A DNA stretch of 64,000 nt from an uncultured Armatimonadota bacterium (GTDB taxonomy: Bacteria > Armatimonadota > Fimbriimonadia > Fimbriimonadales > Fimbriimonadaceae): assembly GCA_903927345.1 (NCBI GenBank), contig CAIYMO010000036.1, positions 1 to 64,000 of the forward strand. Reading direction: 5' to 3'. The notes beneath the pieces are model-generated. The model was not told where the DNA came from and made no database searches. It was given only the letters and a program-made list of their open reading frames with translations. This document shows positions 1 through 8,404 of the stretch, one piece after another. The stretch's first letter is position 1, and each line of letters starts with the position of its first letter. The position numbers and the translations under genes are program-made.

Positions 1-1335
1 GTCACCCGAGGTCGAAAAGCCGTCCAAGAGCTAAAGCAAAAGGAAGACGAAGTTCTCGCCAAAAACGCCCTCCTCCAGCAAACCGACAAGTCCCTCAAAG
101 ACAGCCAAGCCTTAGTCGCAAAAAGCGAACTCCAACAGAAAAGCCTTACCAAGACCTTAGATGTCAAAAAGAAGGAGGCTGAGGAGCAAGTCGCCCGTGC
201 CAAACGCCTGAGCTCCACCATCAGCGTCCAGCAAAACCAGCTATCCCGTCTCAGCAACTCGGTAAACCGTGCCGAGGCATCCGTCCGAAAGTTCAAGTCC
301 GAAACCTCGGTCGCCCTCAAAACCCTCGCGACCACCAAGCAACTCCTCCAGAAAGAGCAGACCGGACTCCGAGATATCCGGCAAAGCCTTGAAACCGCGG
401 TCAAACAGCGCGACGCCGCCGATGCCTCCAAAACCCAAGCGCTCACGGATTACAACAACCTCAACGCCCGCAACCTGGAAATCCAAAAGACAAACGACGA
501 CCTCACCAAAAATCTGAACGAGCTAAGAAAGCAACTCCCAAGTCTTCTTACCGAAATCGAAGCTCTTAAAGGCGACCGGGAATCCGCCAATAAAGATCTC
601 ACCGACCTTATCCGGCAGATCGACGACCGCACCCGAGTACTCGAACAAGTTCGCAAGGAAAACAACACCTACGCCTCGTTCTCCCGAACCTCGACACTGA
701 TGTTCGGTCGCGGTGAAGAAGTCGCCCGAATCATCGTCCCATCCAGCCTCACCACCGACGAAGCGAGAAACCTCCTCAGATCCCTCCTCCGTGCGGCACG
801 CACCAAGGCGTCGGAGCGCGGCGCCGTCTCTGACCCCGCCTACCCCTTCGCTGGAGAAGCCGGACTCCTCAGAGTCGTCAACCGACAAGAAGTGCCCCAA
901 AGCGAAGTCGAAGACTTCTGGGTCAAGCAAATAACTCCAGCCACCTCGACGCGCCTCCTCGTTGCACGATCAACCTGGAACCGCTTCACCGGAGAGCCCG
1001 TCACTCTCGACCTTCAGTTCTATCCCAACCCTATCGTCTTTCAACAAGGCGATGTCATCGCCGAAGGAATCGTCGACGGCCGCGAAACCGACATCGTCGT
1101 CTTCACCCAAATCCGAGACTTCGTCAAAACTTACGTCAACTCAAAAGCGAAGCGAGTCAAGATGGTCCCCTTCACCGGCCGCGATGGCGAAACATTCGGC
1201 GAAATCGACCCCGAACAGCTGCTCAACACCATCAGCGTCGTCCGATCAACTCACCGCCTCTTGCGCCTCCAAGCAGTTGCCCGCAGAGACACCCGAGCCG
1301 GAGATACACTAGCATTTGACCTTGTGGTGCGCTAA
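1..1335 (+). CDS. DUF3084-type coiled-coil protein, 5' end missing
   Basis: The gene enters from the left edge, so its start is not visible; the frame is open from base 1 to TAA at 1333-1335, giving 444 residues. The first ~225 residues are Lys/Glu/Gln/Ser-rich, almost free of Pro and Gly, and read as a long coiled coil. The last ~210 residues are a mixed alpha/beta region containing FQQGDVIAEGIVDG, which I recognise as the DUF3084 C-terminal region. Family function is unknown; members usually carry an N-terminal membrane anchor, which would lie outside the window. The next gene, YqgF-like, starts at the base after the stop codon, so the two are co-transcribed. Confidence 0.75.
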   Translation, partial: VTRGRKAVQELKQKEDEVLAKNALLQQTDKSLKDSQALVAKSELQQKSLTKTLDVKKKEAEEQVARAKRLSSTISVQQNQLSRLSNSVNRAEASVRKFKSETSVALKTLATTKQLLQKEQTGLRDIRQSLETAVKQRDAADASKTQALTDYNNLNARNLEIQKTNDDLTKNLNELRKQLPSLLTEIEALKGDRESANKDLTDLIRQIDDRTRVLEQVRKENNTYASFSRTSTLMFGRGEEVARIIVPSSLTTDEARNLLRSLLRAARTKASERGAVSDPAYPFAGEAGLLRVVNRQEVPQSEVEDFWVKQITPATSTRLLVARSTWNRFTGEPVTLDLQFYPNPIVFQQGDVIAEGIVDGRETDIVVFTQIRDFVKTYVNSKAKRVKMVPFTGRDGETFGEIDPEQLLNTISVVRSTHRLLRLQAVARRDTRAGDTLAFDLVVR

Positions 1336-1752
1336 ATGACCCCGAAAACCGTCCTCTCAATCGACCCTGGCACCAGCAAGTGCGGGCTCGCATTGGTACA
1401 GCGAGATGGAGATGGGAACATCACAATGCTCTGGCACGACGTCGTCCCCATCGACAGCGTCCTCGTCAAGCTCCACGAAGCCTACATCGTCCACGACTTC
1501 CAACTCGTGATCCTCGGAGACTCCACGGGCTCGAAACAAGTCAAAACCGCCATCCGTCGACACCTGCCCTCGATGGGCCTTCTCGTCATCGACGAGAAAG
1601 AAACCACCATCCAAGCCCGCGAGCGCTACTGGGAAGCAAACCCTCGCACCGGCTGGCGAAAGCTTTTGCCGGCCTCCCTCCAAGTACCACCTGAACCTTA
1701 CGATGACTTCGCAGCCCTCGTCCTGGCTGAAAGAGTTTTGAGCGAAGGCTAG
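1336..1752 (+). CDS. YqgF/RuvX-like RNase H-fold nuclease
   Basis: A 138-residue RNase H-fold protein. The N-terminal strand has SIDPGTSKCGLAL, matching the D-x-G-x-x-x-x-G signature of YqgF/RuvC proteins, with D9 as the expected first metal ligand. The middle has VILGDSTGSKQ in place of the usual GLP-x-x-x-x-G segment, and the C-terminal YDDFAALVLAE supplies acidic residues at the expected last catalytic helix. YqgF proteins process the 5' end of 16S rRNA or resolve branched DNA; this divergent branch is not the canonical RuvX. The ATG directly follows the TAA of the DUF3084 gene. The end overlaps the convergent ABM gene by 4 bases. Confidence 0.75.
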   Translation: MTPKTVLSIDPGTSKCGLALVQRDGDGNITMLWHDVVPIDSVLVKLHEAYIVHDFQLVILGDSTGSKQVKTAIRRHLPSMGLLVIDEKETTIQARERYWEANPRTGWRKLLPASLQVPPEPYDDFAALVLAERVLSEG

Positions 1753-2063
1753 TTCAGTAGGTCGGCGATCACTTCGAGCCGGATCTCGTCAAATCGCTCA
1801 GCGATGGACTCTGACATCGGCCGTACCGAGGTGACCGCCACAGGTTCACTAAACGCCTTCTCGCGCGCCTCAGCCGATGGCCATTGTGCGTATGCCCAAT
1901 AGGTTCCATCTTCAGCTTTATGGAGTCTTGACCCTCGCCCACCACGAGTCTTCAACGACTCCGTGACGGCAGCCCACGAATCCGTAAACGCAGACTCCGC
2001 ACCTGGAACGAGACGCCAACGGTAAAGAACGGCAAATGAGATTTCCGGCTTTTCCATACTCAT
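1749..2063 (-). CDS. antibiotic biosynthesis monooxygenase (ABM)-fold protein
   Basis: A 104-residue single-domain protein with the ferredoxin-like ABM pattern: an initial strand (ISFAVLYRWRLVPG), a helix, a central YWAYAQWPS strand and a closing helix. ABM proteins are small heme-degrading or quinol-oxidising enzymes, or structural relatives without activity; the substrate cannot be told here. ATG at 2063 is followed by a second in-frame ATG at 2057 that could also serve as the start. It is convergent with the YqgF-like gene and appears monocistronic. Confidence 0.65.
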   Translation of the reverse strand: MSMEKPEISFAVLYRWRLVPGAESAFTDSWAAVTESLKTRGGRGSRLHKAEDGTYWAYAQWPSAEAREKAFSEPVAVTSVRPMSESIAERFDEIRLEVIADLLN

Positions 2064-2157
2064 TCCTACGCCACCTCTAGCTCACGCTATCTCTCTCACG
2101 AACTTAGGCTGATAGCTCAGGAACTATCGTCGATCTGAAAGTGTTGCGAACTGGAAG

Positions 2158-2973
2158 ATGAGCAAATTCGCCTTGGTCTTGCTTGCCTTGGTTCTTGCTC
2201 TAGGGTGCAACTCTGGCACCCCAGCACGACCCACGCAAGTCGCCGCCAAAAAACGGGTAGCGAGCACTCACTCGAACTCGAAGCCTGTCGTCCATGTCCT
2301 CGTCGCGCTCTGCGACAACAAATACCAAGGCATCGTCCCCGTCTCCGCCCGATTAGGAAACGGCGACGACCTCAAGGACAACCTGTACTGGGGCTCAATG
2401 TACGGAGTCAAGGCCTACTTCACACCGCAAAGAGGCTGGAAAAGAATCAGCTCGACCAAAAATCCCAAACCGGGAATCCTGGAGCGGATCATCCTGCGAA
2501 ACTCCTCCGGGACCACCCTAGTTGCAGACGCGTATCGAGGTCGCAATATCCAGAACGCAATCGAGGACTTCCTGAGCTTCACCAACGGCTTTGATCCCCA
2601 AGCACTCCACAACTCGAAACAGGCGTTCGGGGGTGGATCCGACATGCTGGTCTTCCTCGGTCACGACGGCCTCATGGACTTTAGGCTCCCCGTCACGACG
2701 CATACCAAACTAAGTGCTCCGAAATCGGTCGCGATCCTATGCTGCAAGAGCAAGAAGTTCTTCGAACCGCACATTCGTCCTTCTGCAGCCAAACCGATCC
2801 TTTGGACTAAGTCCCTGATGGCTCCGGAAGCTTACGTCCTTGAAGCCTCGATTCAGAGTTTCGAGCGTCAAGAATCTTCGGCCGAAGCCATTCAAAGAGC
2901 GGCTCGTGCCTACTCCAAATACCAGAATTGTTCGCTCAAAGCCGTTCGCTCGGTATTCACTTCAGGCTACTAG
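2158..2973 (+). CDS. secreted lipoprotein with possible caspase-like His/Cys dyad
   Basis: 271 residues beginning with a hydrophobic signal and a lipobox ending in Cys17 (LVLALGC), so a lipoprotein is likely. The body has HVLVALCDNKYQGIVPV near residue 46, a hydrophobic strand ending MLVFLGHDG (His169), and 26 residues later SVAILCCKSKKFF (Cys195/Cys196). A strand-H-G and strand-C-x-S arrangement of this kind is typical of caspase/gingipain/CHAT-fold peptidases. I recognise the start of the mature part as a conserved uncharacterised family but cannot name it, and the peptidase idea is an inference. GGAAG directly before the ATG supports the start. Monocistronic; followed by typA. Confidence 0.6.
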   Translation: MSKFALVLLALVLALGCNSGTPARPTQVAAKKRVASTHSNSKPVVHVLVALCDNKYQGIVPVSARLGNGDDLKDNLYWGSMYGVKAYFTPQRGWKRISSTKNPKPGILERIILRNSSGTTLVADAYRGRNIQNAIEDFLSFTNGFDPQALHNSKQAFGGGSDMLVFLGHDGLMDFRLPVTTHTKLSAPKSVAILCCKSKKFFEPHIRPSAAKPILWTKSLMAPEAYVLEASIQSFERQESSAEAIQRAARAYSKYQNCSLKAVRSVFTSGY

Positions 2974-3020
2974 GCACCCCCGAACTCCCCAATCCAAACC
3001 CCGAACCAGCCTCAAAAAGG

Positions 3021-3026
3021 TAAACT
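3021..3026 (+). promoter_or_regulatory. -10-like TAAACT box of typA, 7 bases before ATG
   Basis: TAAACT lies 7 bases upstream of the typA ATG at 3034. The spacing suggests that transcription starts at or next to the start codon. No convincing -35 element is seen. An A-rich AAAAAGG just upstream is too far from the ATG to act as a good ribosome site. Confidence 0.4.
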
Positions 3027-3033
3027 GCTTCCC

Positions 3034-4866
3034 ATGTCCCCCAAAATTCGGAACATTGGCATTATCGCGCACGTCGATCACGGCAAGACGACGCTCGTCG
3101 ACGCCATCTTCAGACAGGCCGGCCTGTTCCGAGAGAACCAGCACATGGCTAACCGAGTCATGGATAGCAACGACCTTGAGCGTGAAAAGGGTATCACCAT
3201 CCTCTCCAAGGTTGCTTCCGTTCAATACCTTGGCACCAAGATCAACATTGTAGATACTCCGGGCCACGCCGACTTCGGCGGTGAAGTGGAGCGAGTTCTC
3301 AGCATGGTCGATAGCGTCCTCCTCGTCGTTGACGCCAACGAAGGCCCAATGCCGCAAACCCGATTCGTTCTTAAGAAAGCCTTCCAGAACGGTCTCAAGC
3401 CGCTCGTTTTCATCAACAAGATTGATCGCGAAAACGCTCGACCAGACTACGCGTACGACAAGACTCTCGACCTCTTCATCGACCTCGGTGGCGACGACGT
3501 AGACCTAGAATTCCCTGTCCTTTACGGATCTGGTGCCGGTGGATACGCTCGCGCAACCCCAAGCGGAACCGAGACCGACATGAAGCTCCTTTTCGACATG
3601 ATCGTCGAAAACGTTCCAGAGCCACGCGTCGAGCGAGAAGGCGCCTTCCGACTTCAAGTCAACAACCTCGACTACAGCGAGTACCTCGGTCGAATGTTCG
3701 GTGGAAAGGTTCTCCGTGGCGAAGTCAAAGTCGGCGACCGCGTCGAAATGCTCCGCGAAGGCCTCACCAAGAAAGCCGGATTCAACGTCACCAAGCTCTG
3801 GACGTACGAAGGAATCCAACTGAAAGAAACCGAATCCGTTGCAGCCGGCGAAATCGCAATGCTTGCCGGACTTGACAACGTCCTCATCTCCGACACCATC
3901 GCTCACAACGACACCAGCGAGGCGCTTCCTGCCATCAAGGTCGAGCCAAGCACCCTGTCGATGAACTTCTACGCGAACAACTCCCCGCTGAGCGGAAAGG
4001 ACGGCGGCAAGTTCCTCACCATCCACAAGATCCGCGAGCGAGTCGAGAAAGAAGAAGCCGTTTCGGTTAGCGTCAAGATCGACAATACCGCCGCGTCGGA
4101 CACCGTCAAGACCCAAGCTCGAGGCGAACTCCAGCTCGCAATCCTGATCGAAACCATGCGCCGCGAAGGCTACGAGATGCAAATCTCGCGCCCTCAGGTT
4201 ATCTACCGCAAGGACGAAAACGGCAAGATCGAAGAGCCTTACGAAGTTGCCACTCTCGAAGTCCCAGAGGATGCCGTCGGTAGCGTTATGGAAGAGATGA
4301 GCCGACGTAAAGGCGACCTTCTCGACCTCCGCATCAACGACAACGGAACCCAGTCCCTTGAGTACTCGGTCCCAACGCGAGGCCTTATCGGATTCCGATC
4401 CACCTTCTTGACCCTCTCACGAGGTCTCGGTCTGATCTCGTCCCTGTTCGATGGCTACAAGCCGTACAAGGGCGAAGTCGCCAGCCGAACCCAGGGATCC
4501 CTCATCAGCAAGGATCCAGGCAAGATCACCCGCTACGCTTACGAAGATGTCCAGGAGCGAGGAACCCTCTTCTATCCTGTTCAAACCGAGGTCTATGCCG
4601 GAATGATCGTCGGAGCATGTAGCCGGGACGAAGACATGATCGTTAACTGCACCCGAGAAAAGGCTGCTAACAACATCCGATCCGCAAACTCGGAAGCTAC
4701 GTCAGTTCTGGACGCGCACAAGGACTTCTCACTCGAGCAAGCCCTTGCTTGGCTCCGTGACGACGAACTACTCGAAGTCACGCCGAAGCAGCTTCGCTTC
4801 CGAAAGAAGGTCCTGGACCACTCCGAACGCCGCGTCTCCGAGCGCCGCGCCGAAGTCCTGGTCTAA
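3034..4866 (+). CDS. typA: translational GTPase BipA/TypA
   Basis: 610 residues, the usual length of BipA/TypA, a ribosome-associated GTPase of the EF-G/LepA family involved in 50S assembly and stress or cold adaptation. Visible GTPase motifs are AHVDHGKTT (P-loop), EREKGITIL (switch I), DTPGHADFG (switch II) and NKID. Domain II, the EF-G-like domains III and V, and the TypA-specific C-terminal region with SRTQGSLIS and NNIRSANSE follow. It is probably transcribed alone from the TAAACT box; a hairpin follows at 4877-4904. Confidence 0.97.
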   Translation: MSPKIRNIGIIAHVDHGKTTLVDAIFRQAGLFRENQHMANRVMDSNDLEREKGITILSKVASVQYLGTKINIVDTPGHADFGGEVERVLSMVDSVLLVVDANEGPMPQTRFVLKKAFQNGLKPLVFINKIDRENARPDYAYDKTLDLFIDLGGDDVDLEFPVLYGSGAGGYARATPSGTETDMKLLFDMIVENVPEPRVEREGAFRLQVNNLDYSEYLGRMFGGKVLRGEVKVGDRVEMLREGLTKKAGFNVTKLWTYEGIQLKETESVAAGEIAMLAGLDNVLISDTIAHNDTSEALPAIKVEPSTLSMNFYANNSPLSGKDGGKFLTIHKIRERVEKEEAVSVSVKIDNTAASDTVKTQARGELQLAILIETMRREGYEMQISRPQVIYRKDENGKIEEPYEVATLEVPEDAVGSVMEEMSRRKGDLLDLRINDNGTQSLEYSVPTRGLIGFRSTFLTLSRGLGLISSLFDGYKPYKGEVASRTQGSLISKDPGKITRYAYEDVQERGTLFYPVQTEVYAGMIVGACSRDEDMIVNCTREKAANNIRSANSEATSVLDAHKDFSLEQALAWLRDDELLEVTPKQLRFRKKVLDHSERRVSERRAEVLV

Positions 4867-4876
4867 TCCAGAGCCA

Positions 4877-4904
4877 CCCCTCTCCTCATCAAAAGGGAGA
4901 GGGG
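4877..4904 (+). terminator. hairpin after typA
   Basis: Perfect 9-bp stem CCCCTCTCC/GGAGAGGGG with a 10-base loop, 10 bases after the typA stop. There is no T-tract, only ATTAAG. It could be a terminator, an attenuator before the next gene, or an mRNA 3'-end stabiliser. Confidence 0.5.
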
Positions 4905-4926
4905 ATTAAGCTATCCTAAATTCCAG

Positions 4927-5457
4927 ATGAGCGATCTTCTCGCCTCAATTGCGTCCCGTCTGGTTACCAAGGCACTCGCTCCGCGCCCAGTTGTGCGCCG
5001 CGAAGGAATCCTCCTTGTTATCGAATCAGGTTGGCGAACCGCCCTCCTCACCGCCGGTGGACGCAAGCGCCGAGTCTCGATCGACCCCAAAAACCGGATC
5101 ATCAGAATCCAAGACCGCAGATTCTGGGCATTCACAAACCGCCAAGTCGTCACTTTCGACCGAATCCACGAGATCATTTACTCGTACAACGACATGATGG
5201 AGAACGGCTGGTTCTCCCACGATAGCGAAGACCTCTACAAAGTCGGTCTCTGGCTCACCGACGACCGTGAGCTCATCCTCTTCCGCTTTTACGGCCAAGG
5301 CGAATTCGTGAATAACTCCCTGTGGCCCGACTGGATGATGTGGGACGACTTCCTCCCTGGACAAATCGTCCAACACAACCTAGACTCCGAAGCCCTCGGA
5401 GTCGCTGAACTTCTCTCGGCTATGGTCGGCGTGCCGATTGGCAACGGACCACTATGA
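4927..5457 (+). CDS. conserved hypothetical protein (176 aa)
   Basis: No signal peptide or membrane segment. The protein opens with an amphipathic stretch, then beta-rich sequence (GILLVIESGWRTALL, RIIRIQDRRFWAFTNRQVVTFDRI), which could be a PH-like or similar barrel, followed by a Trp-rich acidic part (LWPDWMMWDDF). I do not recognise a family. A TATCCT box 9 bases before the ATG may be its own promoter. It shares ATGA with the next gene, so both are translated together; the downstream membrane protein suggests a peripheral-plus-integral pair. Confidence 0.65.
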   Translation: MSDLLASIASRLVTKALAPRPVVRREGILLVIESGWRTALLTAGGRKRRVSIDPKNRIIRIQDRRFWAFTNRQVVTFDRIHEIIYSYNDMMENGWFSHDSEDLYKVGLWLTDDRELILFRFYGQGEFVNNSLWPDWMMWDDFLPGQIVQHNLDSEALGVAELLSAMVGVPIGNGPL

Positions 5458-6224
5458 CCGCAACCGTCCCGCCCTCAGATAAGCGCGTTGAACAAATCAA
5501 AGCGTGGGGCGGAGTCCTTGGTTTCTGGCTCGCCATCCGACTGACCCTCAGCGTCATCGCCCTATTCGGAGCTTCGCCAGGTTTCATTACGCTGATCCTC
5601 TGCGTACCTGTCGGACCGTTCACCGGCGTCCTAGGAATGCTCTGGGGGAGCCAAGTCGCCAAGCGCCTCGCGATCCAAGCCCAATTCAAGCCCGAAGAAT
5701 TCCCAAAGGAGCGCCATCTGCGCATCAAGCTCTTCATCGCGTGCGCCTTGGTGATCAGCTGGTTCCTCCCCAGTTGGATGGAAGAAATCCGCTCAACCAA
5801 ACCGTCCGAACGCGCCCTCAAACGCTATGTCACCGAACATTCTGCAACCCTCAATCAGATCTACACATTAGCGTCCAAGACTCCACCCATCTTCTTTGGT
5901 GCTAACGCTGAGTCATTGACTCCGCCCGACCACCTCACGGCGGAACAGAAAGAAAGGGTCACCCAAATCGCGCTCCTCACCCGAAAGCTTGGAAAGTTCA
6001 AACTGCTTTACTACGCCGAAGACGGCGAACTAGCCATGACACTCTGGTCAGGCGATGTAGGACTGTTCGACAACCGTGACCGGGGCATATCGCGCCCCGC
6101 CAAACCGCCGTCTCAGATCATCCACTCAATCGAAAATTTCGGAACGATTAACGTAGAGTACGTCACCAAATACCAGGATGTCGGCGGAGGCTGGTACCTC
6201 TTCGAGTCCGCCAACCTCGACTAG
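5454..6224 (+). CDS. hypothetical membrane protein (256 aa)
   Basis: Overlaps the preceding gene by ATGA. Two closely spaced hydrophobic segments (about residues 19-65, including ASPGFITLILCVPVGP) and a third near residues 93-106 (LFIACALVISWFLPSW) anchor the protein; the C-terminal ~140 residues are hydrophilic and beta-rich at the end (INVEYVTKYQDVGGGWYLFE). No family recognised. It is followed by a bidirectional hairpin at 6266-6293 and the convergent gene at 6305. Confidence 0.65.
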   Translation: MTATVPPSDKRVEQIKAWGGVLGFWLAIRLTLSVIALFGASPGFITLILCVPVGPFTGVLGMLWGSQVAKRLAIQAQFKPEEFPKERHLRIKLFIACALVISWFLPSWMEEIRSTKPSERALKRYVTEHSATLNQIYTLASKTPPIFFGANAESLTPPDHLTAEQKERVTQIALLTRKLGKFKLLYYAEDGELAMTLWSGDVGLFDNRDRGISRPAKPPSQIIHSIENFGTINVEYVTKYQDVGGGWYLFESANLD

Positions 6225-6265
6225 CCCCCTCTCAGCTCAAAGAGCTTTTGCGGCTCCCAACGGAG

Positions 6266-6293
6266 GGCTCACCGGGATCAGTCCCGATGAGCC
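6266..6293. terminator. hairpin between convergent genes
   Basis: 12-bp stem GGCTCACCGGGA/TCCCGATGAGCC with one imperfect pair and a 4-base loop, sitting between the stops of the convergent genes at 6224 and 6305. The odd pair is a G-U wobble only in the minus-strand RNA. No T-tract; the position suggests a shared 3' end. Confidence 0.5.
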
Positions 6294-6304
6294 CTGGAGG
6301 TGAC

Positions 6305-6673
6305 TTACTGGAACAGGCCGGATTGGACGATTGTGCCAGCCGCATTCTTCAACGTCACCGGCATTCCGGGAGCGACAAACAGGCGAATGGCCGTCGTGTA
6401 GCGTTGCGAGAGCTTGTAATTGCCAAGCGCATCGGTGGTTACGACGAATGGCATATTGCTTCCGATCGTGAGCGTGAAGGCCGACGAACGGGGAAGGTTC
6501 TCGCCGCTTGCCTCAAGTTGGGCTTCGAGCTGACCTGGCTTATCATTGATCTTCCAGGCAACCTTGCCCTTACCGGTTCCAACCAGATTTGCCCGTAGGA
6601 CGATTCCACCGGCAAGCGCGACCACAGATAGAGCAGCAACGGCTCCGACGACGATTGAATTTCGAATCTTCAA
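6305..6673 (-). CDS. small secreted or membrane-anchored protein (122 aa)
   Basis: Starts with TTG at 6673; GGAG six bases upstream decides this start. The first ~28 residues (KIRN followed by VVGAVAALSVVALAGGIVL) form a signal peptide or single anchor. The remainder is a beta-rich domain of ~90 residues (AFTLTIGSNMPFVVTTDALG) like a small carboxypeptidase-regulatory or Ig-type fold. No family recognised. It follows the Rieske operon by 81 bases and could be a separate unit. Confidence 0.6.
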   Translation of the reverse strand: MKIRNSIVVGAVAALSVVALAGGIVLRANLVGTGKGKVAWKINDKPGQLEAQLEASGENLPRSSAFTLTIGSNMPFVVTTDALGNYKLSQRYTTAIRLFVAPGMPVTLKNAAGTIVQSGLFQ

Positions 6674-6754
6674 TGTTTTCTCCAGTCACTCAAAATTGGT
6701 GACTCGAAGAAAGGAGTCAATCAGTCCGCGCAGAAATACATGGACCTGGAAGAA

Positions 6755-7834
6755 CTACCGAAGCCGATCCGCCAGCAGTCCATGAAAGTGATGCGTTCCA
6801 ATCTCTCGCTTCGGCGAGAACCGACCTGTCGAATAGAACCGCGACTTCATGCCGCGCTGAACCAGTTCAACCACTTGTTCGTCCTCTCGCTCAACGCGAT
6901 CCAGTTCGGCACCAGCCCCTACGCCAACCTTCGTCTCGTCCCAGACGTACCGAATGAACGACACTCGAGTGAGCTCCGGCGAAACCGGCCGAACGACATT
7001 CACACTCAGCCCCCAGGGGTAGAAGTTAAGCATCAAATTGGGGAACAGCCAGTAGTAGTAAGCCGAGATGTTCTTGCCGTAATCTGGCGATGAAGCAGGC
7101 AGATCGAAGCAACCCTCGGTTCCCTTTGCTTCAGCGAGTTGGAGGTTAAACGAGTCGTAACAGTGAGTGTTGTAGTTCTCGTATTCCAACACATCGTTCA
7201 GCGAGGCGTGAATGAAAGGAATGTGGAAGCCCTCGAGGTAGTTATCGACATAGAGTGCCCAGTGGCATTTGACGACGTAGTCCCTAGAGTTCGCGGGGTC
7301 ATGTCGAAACTCATGGAGCGGAAGCCAGCCAATTCGATCCAGCATCGGCTTGAACTCGTCTTCAAATGACTTCCGAGGATCCAGAGAGGCAAACAAAAGC
7401 GGTCCCCATCGGTGGAGAGGCACCGTAGTCAGGTGATCTTCTTCTCGTGGAAAGTTGGTGACCTCTTCAAATTCAGGCATGTGCTGCATCCGGCCATCCA
7501 GCCCGAACCGTCGACCGTGGTACCGACACCGCAAAAAGCGCTCATTGCCGGCGCCTTCACAAAGGCGCATCCCTCGGTGGGTGCATACATTACTCAGGCA
7601 CCGAATCTCATCATTCGTATCCCGCGTCAACACAAGTGGCTCATCGAGGTACCCCGGCAAAAGCTCAAACGGATAAACCTGCCCCGGCACCTTCACCATC
7701 GAGTCATCGCCAACAAACTGCCAACTCTTAGCGAAGTACTGATCCTTCCCCTGAGCCCACACCGAGGGATCGATATAGTAACTCGACGGAAGCGTCTCCG
7801 CGTTTCGGATATCAGGATCAACGTGGTAGCTCAT
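6755..7834 (-). CDS. Rieske non-heme iron oxygenase, alpha subunit-like
   Basis: 359 residues from the ATG at 7834, which gives the usual family N-terminus; a longer frame extends 26 codons upstream but overlaps the preceding gene. The Rieske [2Fe-2S] ligands are CTH near residue 84 and CRYH about 17 residues later. The catalytic domain has N-x-x-E-x-x-H-x4-H (DNYLEGFHIPFIH), the mononuclear Fe(II) site, with the bridging Asp just before it. Members hydroxylate aromatic rings or demethylate quaternary amines with a separate reductase, which is not in the window. The gene starts 4 bases after the upstream membrane-protein gene, so the two are one operon. Substrate unknown. Confidence 0.9.
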   Translation of the reverse strand: MSYHVDPDIRNAETLPSSYYIDPSVWAQGKDQYFAKSWQFVGDDSMVKVPGQVYPFELLPGYLDEPLVLTRDTNDEIRCLSNVCTHRGMRLCEGAGNERFLRCRYHGRRFGLDGRMQHMPEFEEVTNFPREEDHLTTVPLHRWGPLLFASLDPRKSFEDEFKPMLDRIGWLPLHEFRHDPANSRDYVVKCHWALYVDNYLEGFHIPFIHASLNDVLEYENYNTHCYDSFNLQLAEAKGTEGCFDLPASSPDYGKNISAYYYWLFPNLMLNFYPWGLSVNVVRPVSPELTRVSFIRYVWDETKVGVGAGAELDRVEREDEQVVELVQRGMKSRFYSTGRFSPKREIGTHHFHGLLADRLR

Positions 7835-7838
7835 GAGT

Positions 7839-8366
7839 TCACTCTTTCTCCATGCTTGCGGCTTTCCAGAAGCTATCGATACAGCCAAGAAGTTCCCGGT
7901 GGGGAACCGCAAAGTTCATCGCGCTCAACACAAACGGAGACCCGCACATGGTTGTGTTGGCCTTTGCAATCATCGAGCCACCCGATCCCAACGAGCTGAT
8001 CAGCTGGTCTTGGTTCTCGGTGGTAATGAAGACAAACGGCTGATTCCGGAGAGAAAGGCTGGAGACCGATTGAACTTCGTTCCATCGTATTGAGACCTCT
8101 TCCGAGATACCTGGGAATGCGTCTGACCGAACTCCGGTCGCGTTCACAACCAGATACTTAGGAGGCAGATTCATACGCTTGATCCCCATTGCCGCGAAGG
8201 TACCAAACGTCAAGATGCTGAGCCCTCCGCCTAGTTTTTGACCCATTTCTGGGCGCGTGATAGTCATCCAAAGACCAACAGCGACAAAGACGAATGAGCC
8301 AAGGACGGCGAGCAACATCCTGCCCCGACTCTCTTCAAACCTTTTCTCAGTAACGGCGTTAAGCAC
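7839..8366 (-). CDS. small membrane protein with PH-like domain (STM3941-like)
   Basis: 175 residues. Two hydrophobic segments at about residues 18-37 (LLAVLGSFVFVAVGLWM) and 46-63 are followed by a soluble beta-rich domain (YLVVNATGVRSDAF, VSIRWNEVQSVSSLSL, PFVFITTENQDQLIS) ending in a helix. This layout matches STM3941/YcxB-type PH-fold membrane proteins of unknown function. The stop lies 4 bases before the Rieske oxygenase start, an operon; no functional link is known. Confidence 0.65.
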   Translation of the reverse strand: MLNAVTEKRFEESRGRMLLAVLGSFVFVAVGLWMTITRPEMGQKLGGGLSILTFGTFAAMGIKRMNLPPKYLVVNATGVRSDAFPGISEEVSIRWNEVQSVSSLSLRNQPFVFITTENQDQLISSLGSGGSMIAKANTTMCGSPFVLSAMNFAVPHRELLGCIDSFWKAASMEKE

Positions 8367-8404
8367 GACCAGATTTTAGCCCACGACACTGAACCGCTGA
8401 GAAA

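Noticed and set aside
3505-4182. 225-codon frame antisense to typA
   Set aside because: A shadow of typA codon bias; typA is intact and conserved along its full length.
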